In this document: positions 40,602 through 50,961 of the stretch, in pieces
Layout: each line of letters begins with the position of its first letter
Position numbering within the stretch: position 1 is the stretch's first letter
Source: Microcyclospora pomicola
Lineage: Eukaryota > Ascomycota > Dothideomycetes > Capnodiales
NCBI GenBank assembly: GCA_002786065.1
Contig: NHNY01000001.1
Location: 124,001 to 188,000 of the forward strand
Direction of reading: 5' to 3'
Length of the DNA stretch: 64,000 bases
Position numbers and translations under genes: made by a program
The notes under the pieces: model-generated
Told to the model about the DNA's origin: nothing
The model's database searches: none
Seen by the model: only the letters and a program-made list of their open reading frames with translations

Positions 40602-43300
40602 TGGGGGAGGGAGGGATGGTGAGTGGCGCGGATATGCTTGTATGTCTTGATGAGCTATGTTGGCTGTCTATATACTTCAATATCGCTCATGATCTGTATG
40701 TCCCACCAACTCGCAGTGCTCCAAAACACCCTTCGTGCGGTTTCACGGCCTGACGAGACGCCTGCTTCTCAACACCGCTCGATGTATTTCCTTTGCCCCT
40801 TTCGATGATACGTGAAACGCGACCGTCGCGAGCATGAGCACGCCCGATCCTTAGTGAATTCGAAACATCCGCTATCCAGCAGAAGATCCAAAATCAAAAT
40901 GCACTTCGCTCAATTGTGCCAAACTCGGCATCCTGAAGTTGCTAGCATCTTCTCCTCGCCCCTTAGACGCGGATACTGTAAGGCTGTACTTTTGACACAA
41001 ATGGCGCTACGTTCCTCGTCTGACGTTTGGAATTCAGCCATGTCGTGACTCAATGTGAGAAACACTTCGTGAGGGGCCATAGGTGTCGCATGCAACGTTG
41101 ATCTGCCACGAATACTCCGTGGTCACCGTTGGAAGTACAACCAACTGTACATCACACCGCTAGATGCTATAGTCGAGGAGCGAGACACGTCTTGAACATG
41201 GCGATCGCGGAGAGGTTGGTCAGATGTCCATGCAAACATCTGTACTCATGCATGTACGCATCCGTGTATGCATGTATAGCTGTATATAGAGAGGGGAACT
41301 GGAGTGGCCCTGTGATCTGCGTACATTAGTCGCCTTGCTTGTACCAGGTATGCTGCTTTGCTACTGCACACAGTCTGATGTGTCCATGCATGAGTTCATG
41401 CCAGAAGTTGTGGCGCGCTCCCCAGTATGCACTGCATCTATATCCAAGGACTTCGGTGGCAGGACACCTGGGGCCGAGGCGTCGAAGACGAGAAAAAGTA
41501 GATTGAACTTGGTTGGGTGACTTTTGTTGGCTGTCGGGCGAGCGTTAGCAGATTTCCAGCTCCGTCATCTGCAATCTGCAATCCACAATATTACAACGGC
41601 CACAAAGCGGCTGAGACAGTGATTACGCTGCGCAACGAAGCGAGGGACATGTTCCGCCTTGCTTGCACCTCTCGCAATTGCTTATCTCTGGGGTTGGAAA
41701 GCTTGTACGGTGAACGTCATCGGGCGATGGAGTGCGTACATAGTTTTGACCGACCAGGGCATGCGAGCAGAGGTGACGTTAAGGGCATCCGGCATGGCGA
41801 TCGGCGCGTGCAGAGATCTGAAATCAGGGCGGATCATGCATGTGATGTCGGAAGCGAGCGGATCGGCGCTGCAGGACTTTTGTCATCGTTGGCGCTCGGG
41901 AATCGCGGGGAGTGGAGTCGGTGCTGCAATGCTTGTTGTCACATATCATGTCCGGGGATATCTTATTGATTTGGAGACGATGCACGGCCAAGTGCCGATT
42001 TGGTCCAGGCGATGGATGATGTAAAGAACGATTTATCCTGCTTCAGCTGTGTTCGGCTCCAGCACGGCTCAAGAGGTGCCACGTACGGCCACCGCGGACA
42101 TTTGATGCACAGATTTACTGTAGTCGTATAGAAGTCGATGCTGGCCATGTGCTGGTTCGTTGACATAAGGCGATCCCGATGTCAAGACGCGCGAAGTTTC
42201 ATACATTCCAGGAAGACGTTTCGAGCAACATTCTATGGCTGCGGAATATGAGACCGATCTCTTCATGCAATAGCACCGGCCTGGCCGGATCTCGTTACAG
42301 TATTGATGCGTCAGGACTTGCGCGGCCGGGCTTCATTGATGTAATAGCAGCGAGTATACATCGAGTCGATGCGTTTCAGATCTGCCGGCCTGTCCGGATG
42401 TATTCCATCGCTTGGGAAGACTTCTCGTGGACCAGCAGATTCTGTTCTTGAAGCTGGCATTCCTGATGGGCGCGGATGCTGCTTGCGATGACTTCTTCAG
42501 ACACGATGCACCAGCGAATCATGTCAGGCGAAGGATAGTAGACTGGTAGTAATCTCTGCCATGCGTAGCGGCTCGTCTACTGTATGATGTATCGGTCGAT
42601 TGCGAGCAAAGGTGAACCGCCCTACCCGCATTTGCTAGACTGTAGCCAAGCTTTTAAGCTTTCACGTCGAGATAGCGCGGTGATAGTGAGGCTAGCCGGC
42701 GAATAAGGTTGCGTTGATCAACTTCACCTCCCGTCCATCACCGCTAAGAGATCCATGACGAAAGTGTCGCGGCCATCACATGCCATCCATCAGGAAAAAT
42801 GGTTCCGCCGCGACGACAATCGTGACGCGCCGCTGGGTGCTGGGCATCGGCATTTGTTTCAAGGTAGATGTTGTGCACGCGGCAGTGCTGGAAGGCAGAG
42901 CAAGACCCCCAAGCACAGCAGCCCAGAGCGGAATGCGCATCGCAACGGCAATCTTGCTCATCAACTGGTGATTTCGTCGATCCGATGGGCTGCCGTTGCG
43001 TGCAGCGTGAGCACTAACCCTCCGGAAACGGCGGAGAGAAAAGGTCTTGCATAGACTGGAAGCACTTCCGTGATCGACCCACTGCTGGCAGCTGGGTCAA
43101 CTTCCGGTGGACGTCATGATGCGACACCTTCACCAGCTCCTTGACACGCCTGTCACGCGCCCCGTGCGTTGGATAGCCCGTCAAATATCTCTTTACCGCC
43201 GCAACCTCTCCCACACTTCTTCTTTCTTCATTACCGCACTGTCTCTTGCAAAGCCGCCTCACTTGAGTATTCCCTGTCAAACACCAGGTCCTCAGTCAAC
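40602..43300. other. 2.7 kb between carB and the opsin gene
   Basis: No gene is supported. It includes the opsin promoter. Two 15-bp near-identical CGG-N5-CCG elements lie at 42276-42290 and 42385-42399. A minus-strand frame near 42776-42964 begins with a signal-peptide-like string (MRIPLWAAVLGGLALPSSTA) but is only 62 codons and has no clear partner exon. Confidence 0.5.
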
Positions 43301-44440
43301 ATGTCTGCTCTCTCCGTGCGCAACGATGCGCTCAACGTCAACGGCAACTATGTCAACGGCGCACTCGCTGACATCGCCATCACCGTCCGCGGTTCGGATT
43401 GGTACTGGACAGTCTGCGCTGTCATGACCGTCGCGACCTTCGCCTTCATCGGTCTTGCCATGACCAAGCCCCGCCAACAGCGCATCTTCCACTACATCAC
43501 TGCCTCCATCACCATGGTTGCGGCCATTGCCTACTTCACCATGGGTTCCAACTTGGGCTTCACCCCCATCCAGGTTGAGTTCGAGCGCTCCGACCCAGTC
43601 GTTCGTGGCGTATACCGCGAGATCTTTTACGTTCGCTACATCGATTGGTAAGTGAAGCAGGATGTTGACGAAAACGCTTCAGTGCAAGTCCTAACATTCA
43701 TCCTCCAGGTTCATCACCACTCCTCTGCTTCTTTTGGATCTCCTCCTCACTGCCGCCCTTCCAACCCCGACCATCGCTTTCATCATCCTTGTAGACGAGG
43801 TCATGATCATCACCGGTCTCGTTGGTGCTCTTGTGCGATCCAGCTACAAGTGGGGATACTTTGTCTTCGGATGTGTTGCTCTTGTATGTCATCTGATCGG
43901 CGTCATGTCGATTGCAATGTGCTGACAGTTTTCCAGCTCTACATCCTTTACGTGCTCGTCTGGGAGGCTCGTCTCCACGCCAACGCCATGGGCAAGGACA
44001 TCGGCAAGGCATTCCTCACGTGCGGTTGCCTTACCGCTTTCCTCTGGACACTTTACCCCATTGCCTGGGGTGTCTGCGAGGGAGGCAACGTCATCTCCCC
44101 CGACTCCGAGGCTATCTTCTACGGTATCCTCGATCTCCTCGCCAAGCCAGTCTTCGGCGCCCTCCTCATCTTCGGCCACAAGAACATTGACCCAGCCCGC
44201 CTTGGTCTCCACATCCACGACTACACGGAGAAGGACCTTGCCATCAACAACGAGAAGTCTGCTGCCAACCCCACCAACGGTACATCCAACGGTGTGACCA
44301 ACGGCACCACCAACGGCGCCACTCACAGCACCACCGAGGGCACCCACATGACCGATGGCGCCACCCACACCACCTCCACCAACTACACCTCCGGCACCAC
44401 CACCACCGGCTCCCACGCCCCTATCAACGAGACTGTGTAA
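43301..44440 (+). CDS. carO: Microbial-type rhodopsin (CarO-like), predicted light-driven proton pump
   Basis: Three exons, 43301-43647, 43709-43883 and 43937-44440 (61- and 53-bp introns), 341 residues, ATG in context TCAACATGTC. Seven membrane helices follow a short N-terminus. By alignment to bacteriorhodopsin, the functional residues are present: R112 (R82), D115 (D85, Schiff-base counter-ion and proton acceptor), D126 (D96, cytosolic proton donor), E222 (E194), E232 (E204, proton release), D240 (D212) and K244 (K216, retinal lysine, in LLAKP). This favours a fast proton pump like Fusarium CarO or Leptosphaeria rhodopsin, not a sensory type lacking the donor. The last 65 residues form a Thr/Gly/Asn/His-rich tail. 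Retinal would come from carX in the same cluster. Confidence 0.96.
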
Positions 44441-45267
44441 GCGTGTCGTTGACGACCTGACCGAGACTCGGAAAAAGAGAGGCAAACAATGTCGCTGGAC
44501 ATGAAATCAAGGAGCTGGTTGATGCGACGATGATTCATTACACCCGGCGTACTGGGATCGCGACTTTGCTTATCGACCTTTCTGCTTTTGAAGATACCAC
44601 TCGATGCGCTGCACGAGACATGACCCACCCTGTTATGCCTTGTTTTCTGTTGCAAAACATACCCTCTACTTGATGTTTCCGATAATACACCTACCTTACT
44701 ATAACCCTTAATGAAGAACAAAGCGTATGCTTTGCGAGTTACGGCTGCTTTACAGTTATGATCCTTTTGCTTGACACGTCTCATGGTGATATTCTCAATG
44801 TCCTGGTAATATCCTAGGCCTCCTGAAGTCGTCGAACAGTGGTGTAGCGACCATGTGCGGCCCCACTGTGTAAACATGAGGTAACAGCCGACCTCACCTC
44901 ACCTCACCTCACATCTATATACGTCCTCTCCATACTCCCGTCTCACGACGTTGGCAACCCTGCCTCGAACCGAAGAGACTACACTTCTACGAGGATGCAC
45001 GCCAATTGACCGACGCTGACGTCTACGAGAACAGCGCGGCCTTTTGGGTGCGAGTGGGGATAGAACTCATGTTTTCGTATAGTCAGCAATATGGGGATCG
45101 TCGACATTGTGCATCCGCTTGGGAGCAAGGGGTAGTATACTGAATTCCTAGGCCGATAGGGAAGTTCGCTGTTTCAGGTCATTGATGTAATAGCTGAGTA
45201 CACGAAGCCCTTCATACTACTTCCTCAAAGCAAGCATCAACACCACACCTCTGCCTGCCACTCCTCT
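44441..45267. other. Intergenic, convergent 3' flanks
   Basis: About 830 bp after the opsin. Holds an ACCTC microsatellite (44891-44912). No gene supported. Confidence 0.55.
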
Positions 45268-46611
45268 TCACAACCCCCGCTCCTTACGCTCGTGAACATA
45301 ACCCACCAAGTCCCTCATCTTCTCCTCCACAAACTCCGCCATCCTGCTCTGCTCTTCATCAGTCAGTACATCATTTCCTTTCCCATGCAGCGCACCCCAG
45401 TAGATCTCATCGACATCCATGCTTTTCCGGATCCCGTAGTCGAACCAGAAGCGGCCACTGATCCAGGACTCTCGCATGCGAGTGGAGAGTGGGATGCCGA
45501 CCTGCGACGTCCTGGCCTCTACCCGCTCCAAGGCACGGAGAAACTGCTCCAACCGCGGTTCGTAGCGCGCGAGGAACTCGGCCATGCTGAAATGCTCCAG
45601 CCACATGTCCGGCCCTTTCAAGAGGAGCCAGCACGGTGGATCATAGGAGAATTGCGCGGGCATGGCGTGCGTAAACTCCCAGTCGATGATGGCGTGGATC
45701 TTGAGCGTGTCCGGGTCAGCGAGCATGTTGGACGGCCGGAAGTCGTCGCAGAAGAGTTTGAACGGCCCGTCGTTGTCCATGCAGTACCGTGGGATGAGTT
45801 TTCGCATCTGGTCGCGCGCGACGAACCGTCGCTGGGCATCCTGGGCGTCGCTCGCAAGATTGCGCTGGACGCGAAGGTGGGCCAGGTTTTCATCAGATTG
45901 GTATTCGAGATACCCTCTTGTGGCTTGAAAGGGCTGGACGGGGAATGTTTCTATCGGGAAGTCGGACACGCTGGCCGCCATCTCGTTCATATTGTACGTG
46001 AACGGCCTCTCGGTTGCCGACCACTCCTTCGTGTCTGGATCCTTGACTATCGCTCCGATTGCGTCGAAGTCCAGTCGTGAGAGCTCGAGCATGAATCCTG
46101 CTAACTGTTCGTAGACGTAATCGAGCTTTTCAACTTCAATATCATCTCTCAGGATCACGAGATTATCTCTTCCGTCTTCGAAAGGTTCCCTCAGCAAGGA
46201 AGAGAGCGGCGTACCATCGATGTATTCCATGATGATGAACGGGCCGAGCTGCCGGGGACTCTCGTCCGTCATTCCCCAGCTCGTCACGCGAGGCACCGGG
46301 ATCGTGGTATTTTCTCGCAGATACTGCAAGACCCGGACTTCATTCCTGACCTTCTCCTCCCGTCGCGAGGTCAGCGTGTGGCCTGGTTTCGGGAACCGGA
46401 TCAGCGACTTCGGGCCTCCGTCGTCAAATCGCACCGTGATGCAAAGGTTGAACGAGCCTTTTGAGACCTCATCGATTCTCCCCAATGGACGTCCAGGCCG
46501 ATGATGGGTCATGAAGGCGACGATCTCGTCCATCGCGCTGATCACCTCCAGCGACCACGCTCGGCACTCCTCATTGGCCTCGATCTCGGCGAACTCATCG
46601 TAGGCGGTCAT
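45268..46611 (-). CDS. Aminoglycoside-phosphotransferase-fold kinase (APH family)
   Basis: Single exon, 447 residues, ATG at 46611. The order of motifs is that of the fungal APH superfamily: a nucleotide loop region (DEVSKGSFNLCITVRF), the ATP-binding lysine context (SLIRFPKPGH), a conserved glutamate helix (EEKVRNEVRVLQYLRENT), hinge (FIIMEYIDGTPL), catalytic loop (LFCDDFRPSNMLAD, with CDD in place of the more usual HGD), and the metal-binding segment (IHAIIDWEFTHAMPAQF). The true substrate is unknown; these proteins are widespread and expanded in filamentous ascomycetes and are not assumed to act on antibiotics. It is not closely related to the AIM9-like protein at 14-15.8 kb. Confidence 0.88.
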   Translation of the reverse strand: MTAYDEFAEIEANEECRAWSLEVISAMDEIVAFMTHHRPGRPLGRIDEVSKGSFNLCITVRFDDGGPKSLIRFPKPGHTLTSRREEKVRNEVRVLQYLRENTTIPVPRVTSWGMTDESPRQLGPFIIMEYIDGTPLSSLLREPFEDGRDNLVILRDDIEVEKLDYVYEQLAGFMLELSRLDFDAIGAIVKDPDTKEWSATERPFTYNMNEMAASVSDFPIETFPVQPFQATRGYLEYQSDENLAHLRVQRNLASDAQDAQRRFVARDQMRKLIPRYCMDNDGPFKLFCDDFRPSNMLADPDTLKIHAIIDWEFTHAMPAQFSYDPPCWLLLKGPDMWLEHFSMAEFLARYEPRLEQFLRALERVEARTSQVGIPLSTRMRESWISGRFWFDYGIRKSMDVDEIYWGALHGKGNDVLTDEEQSRMAEFVEEKMRDLVGYVHERKERGL

Positions 46612-47222
46612 CTGGAATCCTATAAGCCAGGTAGCACTGATCGAGGTTGAGGAAGTCGGACATTCCTAGCGCCACGGCAGGCTGCATATATACAGTGATG
46701 CCCGACGCCATTCATGGTCCATTGTTGCACATCATCAACTGGATCGTAACAGTTGAAGCTCGGTAGAGCATTGGTGATGGAGGATTCAAATGTCCATCAA
46801 TAATGGAAAGAGTCGTACCCAAGAAGGTTGCGTGGAAGCTGCCCGCCTTGCCTTATGCACTTTCTTTTTATCCGGTGTTGGAACTTCACCTGCATGCTTG
46901 CTCCGTGTGCGACGTGAAGTCAGTCACATCGTCCCAATCCGGAGATATTCTGCATGCAGTCGCTCATGCAAGCCACAAGCTTTCATAAATCTCCTCGCCC
47001 GTCACAGTGGACCATATGATGCATTGGTTGGAATTCAACGGCCATCACCAGCGACATTGCTAGAAGCATCATCTGGCGGATGACGACCACAAGACCGTCG
47101 TGAGTGATTGAGGGGTTGGTGTTCCCGAGATCTGTGCGACGTCGACAGAGCTGAGTGTCTGTATATATATAGGGGACCTGCTGAGTATGGCACCAAGCGC
47201 ATGGGCCCTTACATCGCTAATC
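46612..47222. promoter_or_regulatory. Divergent promoter region, APH kinase / unknown gene
   Basis: About 610 bp. A TATA box lies at 47161-47172 toward the plus-strand gene. A short tRNA-like string near 46755-46795 does not fold into a tRNA. Confidence 0.5.
47161..47172 (+). promoter_or_regulatory. TATA box of the unknown gene at 47223
   Basis: GTATATATATAG about 50 bp upstream of the ATG at 47223, a good TATA element with room for a short 5'UTR. Confidence 0.6.
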
Positions 47223-47942
47223 ATGGATCGCAGACGTAATCGAGATGACAACATCGCCCAAGGGAAGAATCGCAGTAGCGATGTCTCTCAAGTCCAACAG
47301 CCGGAAGCTAGACAGGAAGCTCATAATCCTGAAGCCGCGAGCTTTCGCCGTACAGCGGAACGGGCTGCTTCACGTAGTCCTCAGCAAGATGCTCAGGCAC
47401 ATCGTGAAATGAGTTGGACTTGTGCCACGCCGCGCAACGACTGGCTCTATGCTGGACCAGATTCGATAGCGTCTCCCTATCAAATGACAGATAGACGAGG
47501 GCCTTATCTAAGTTTTGTCCGGTCCGAAGCACTACCATACTAGCAAGGGCTCGGAGCGATTGGTGACGAAAGGGGCAACGGCACGGGAGCTGCGAAACCC
47601 TCGAGCCATGAAACCGCGCAGGACGAGGACCCTAGAAATGAACCCGATGGCGAAGAACCCGAGATTCCACAGTCGCAGGAAACCGCCGAAGACATCCGGG
47701 CCCGCTATTCTTTCTTCCAATATCGGGGCCGAAGTCCCGACGGGCCAGCATTGCCGCACGTGTTCTCGGACAAAGCGCAGTACAACTTCGCTGAGGAGTT
47801 CGAGCGGGCGTGGCTGCTGTCGCAGCATAGCGACGAGTGGCGTCGGCGCACGTACGGTGCGGCGGCGGCGGATGAGTGGCGGCGTGGTTCGACGCCGGAC
47901 GAGGTGAGGACAGGGCCGTGGTTCCCTAAGAAGGGTGCTTGA
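47223..47942 (+). CDS. Unrecognised hydrophilic protein with an in-frame TAG
   Basis: The ATG at 47223 (or 47187, same frame) opens a charged, Arg/Gln-rich stretch to a TAG at 47541-47543. The same frame then stays open for 132 more codons, with sensible text (SFFQYRGRSPDGPALPHVF, then KAQYNFAEEFERAWLLSQH, repeated EWRRR/EWRRG, final GPWFPKKGA), and stops at 47940-47942. Either an intron ending in CATACTAG (47536-47543) removes the TAG, the TAG is read through, or the gene is broken. A candidate weak donor is GTGAAA at 47403. No domain or family recognised. The clear TATA box supports transcription. Confidence 0.5.
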
Positions 47943-48280
47943 TGGAACTGAGATGGGAGCTGGTGGCGTGAAGTGGTATTGGGTCGAGAGGTGTCGCTGT
48001 AGAGACTGGTGGTAGAGGTCAGTATGAGCCGTCGGGGTCGATGTGAAGTATCAGGGACGCTTCGTCAGTATGGGCAATTCGATGGTATGTTCGAGTGCGA
48101 ATCAATAGGTCTATGCAAGCACAAACTCTTCGGATTCTGCTGTAAGGGACGGAAGTCAATGCACAACTGGCACGACGCTGCATGATGCTCAAGCAGGATA
48201 GTATACATACGTAGATATGCGATGTAACACCGTTCCCAGCCGTGACAACGTCCGATCTCAGTCTCCGCCACATCACTTAT
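47943..48280. other. Short convergent gap before the annexin gene
   Basis: 338 bp, 3' flanks of two converging genes. Nothing seen. Confidence 0.5.
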
Positions 48281-50657
48281 TTACGTCGCAGCCCTGACCT
48301 CGCACAACTCACAGAGGTACTCGCGGAGATCGCCCTTGGTCGCATGCTCGATGTCCTCCTGCAGTTCCTTGCGGTACTTCTCAAAGTACTCCTTCTTGAC
48401 ACGCATCAAGTGCATGCGGTCCCAATGCAGGCGCACCAATCGCGAGATTAGCAGCTCGTAGCGCAGGTCGTCGTCCTTGTTCTTCTCGGCAATGTCCTTA
48501 ATGGCGTGGTGCAGCAGCAAGGCGTCGCGGGCAGGCTTGTTGATGACGCCGTTGAGGATGTGTGCGATAACCTCGCCCTGGGTTTGCTGTGTCAGTCGAG
48601 AGGAATCGTGTTCAAAACTTGATGGATCGTGTACTTACCACAAGATTATTGCTTTTTCGCAATGCAGCACGGGCGAAGTTCTCGCCATGCATCCTCTCAT
48701 ATGTTCGCAGCACTTCCCTCAGATGAGCATCGCTTCTGCGGACGATGACTTCCAGCATGGCCGTCTCACCACCTTGTCGTGCATTGAGAGCCCTGTGTAA
48801 GGTATCAACATCGCGGTTGCGGTACTCCTGCGGGTACACATCCTGTTCCTCTTGCCGTCTGGCCTCCAGCGCCATCAGAATGGCCGTTCGGAACTTATCC
48901 GGCTTCAGCTCGCGCTCCATACACTTGACCAGGTCGTCCGAATACCGCTTGTCCTTGAACTCGTCCTTGATATACTTGATATCCATATTAGTCCGACCCA
49001 TCAGCGCTTCGATCAGGAGTTCTCTCCGGCTACCATGTGACTGGTAGAAGAAATTGGCCCAGTAGCCTTCGCTTTCGTAGCGACCAAGCGCATTCACGTA
49101 CACCGCTTTGCCGAAATTTCCAGTCACTTTCATCTTCAAGTGCTTCGGTAGATTGATACCCTTGCCTTGGATTTTGACTTGTTTCTTGTACTCTTTCCGC
49201 AGTTCCCAGATCTGGTCGTGGGAAAGTACCGGGAACACATCGATCAAGGCATTCGCATCAAGCTTGGACGATCCAAGCGCCTTCGCAACGACTTTGGCAT
49301 CATCCGCCGGATCGTAAAGCTTCACACGCTTCTTCTCCGCGTGATCACCGTGCGCCTCGCGACTCAGCTTGTCGCCTTTCTTCATGCTGGATCGTGGCCT
49401 GCTGGATGACTCCAGTGGCTCTAGCTCATCGAGATCGTCGTCGTCCAGTGGTCTGAGCTCCAAAGGCATCGGCGAGAGAGTTTGATACGTACCATGATAC
49501 GCCTCTAGCATTGGAGATGGTGGTGGCATTCCGCCATGGCCGTAGTGGTCCGGCCTGTCGCCACTTACAGACAGTCGATTCGGCCTGAGAGCGAGACTGA
49601 GATCATGCGCACCAGATTGCTGCGTACTCACCGACAGACGATGTTTAGACGATCCAGAATTTCGGTCACGCCTCTCCGAGTCTGGAACAACTTCTGTGAC
49701 GCTTGCATGACCATTGTAGCTCTCGTATGAATTCGTTCGTGGTACCTGTTCCCGAGCATGTCCGTCCAAGGGTTGGTCATAAGAGTACGAGTGCTGTCCA
49801 GTCTGTGGTCTTGCCGAGTATGTAACTTTCTCCGGTGGCGGCGCGTATTGGTAGTTGCTATACGATGGTGTCCTCGAGCCTGGCTTGACCTCCTCGGGCT
49901 TGTAGGTATACGATGAAGATCGAGCACCTTGAGTTGGCGGAGCACTCTGGGGCGGCGGCCCATTGTATGGAGCATACTGCTGGGACTGGTAGTTATGCTG
50001 AGGTGGGTCACTGTATTGAGGATGGCCGTTGTATTGAGTTGGATTGCTGTATTGAGGCTGGCCGTTGTACTGAGGCTGGCCGTTGTACTGAGGCTGGCCG
50101 TTGTACTGAGGCTGGCCATTGTAGCCAGGTCTGCTATTTGGCGGAGCTTGATATGAATCATGGCGAACTCGACTACGACCAGTTGCCGCCGCATCTCCAT
50201 AGGCCAGTGCACGATCATCATCGGAGTCCTCGGAATCGTCCTCATCCTCCTTTCGACGAGCCTGAGGCGGAGGAGGATAGTACTTTTGTTGCGGTTGGCT
50301 ATATCCAGCACGCTCACGAGACTGCACATCCGCATAGCCTCCCTTTGCATATCCGGCATTACTGCTTGGGTAGGGAAGACTAGGTGGCGGGGGGTAGTAT
50401 TGCGGTGGACCAGATGATGCCGGCGGATAAGTCTGGCCACGGTCTGCCTGAGCAGGCGCTCTCACTTCGTATGAAGGCTCCGCATCGAATGAACCTGGCA
50501 TTCTTGCAGAGCCTGACGGCGTTTGCGCACTGGAGTAGCCATAGGATGAATTGCTTGGAGGTGAGGGAGCTCGAACATTGCTACGAGATCGCTCTCGGTC
50601 TCGACCCGACGACTTGTCGCGGCCTCGGGAAGACCTGTTGTCCGGCCTGAGCGACAT
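48281..50657 (-). CDS. Annexin with long low-complexity N-terminus (fungal annexin type)
   Basis: Two exons, 48639-50657 and 48281-48577 (61-bp intron, GTAAGT...CCCAG), 771 residues from the ATG at 50657. Annexins bind acidic phospholipids, usually with calcium, through four repeats. The repeat domain is the C-terminal 330 residues or so: ALGSSKLDANALIDVFPVLS, then HDQIWELRKEYKKQ, HGSRRELLIEALMGRTN, DLVKCMERELKPDKFRTAIL, DAHLREVLRTYERM and the last repeat in exon 2 (HWDRMHLMRVKKEYFEKY). The N-terminal 440 residues are rich in Pro, Gln, Tyr, Ser and Gly, with six QPQYNG-type hexapeptide repeats and a DEDDSEDSDDD patch. Several repeats lack an obvious GxGT calcium loop, so calcium binding may be weak. 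Confidence 0.92.
50011..50118 (-). repeat. 18-bp tandem repeat inside the annexin gene
   Basis: Six 18-bp units encoding hexapeptides of type QYNGQP. The four units at 50047-50118 are near identical; the two at 50011-50046 are diverged. The unit length keeps the frame, so copy number can vary without breaking the protein. Confidence 0.9.
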
Positions 50658-50961
50658 TTTTACTTGTGCTAGTTCCTTCTCACAAGTGCGCAGGATTGCG
50701 TGACAGCAGCAGGAACTCAACTGTCTCTTTTTGAAGAAGAAAAGAAGACTGAACCTGAACACGCGCGCGATTCAGCTTCTACTGTAAATTGTGCGGCTGA
50801 GGATGCGCCGTCAAGTTTGCTGCATGTCTTGCGTGCAGGATCGGGCTGTTCCCTGACCAATGGCTTCGACAGCTTCGGCGGCTGTGGCTGATGGTCCCAA
50901 ATAGATTCCTGGGGCCGAAACATGCAGTCGACAGTCCTTTGCAAGTGAAGAAGTAGCAAAT
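50658..50961. promoter_or_regulatory. Compact divergent promoter, annexin / DERA
   Basis: 304 bp between two divergent start codons. The two genes must share or overlap control elements. Confidence 0.55.

Noticed and set aside
46751-46800. tRNA-like string (GCTCGGTAGAGCA followed by GGATTCAAATGTCC)
   Set aside because: D-arm and T-arm-like words are too close together and no acceptor or anticodon stem pairs.
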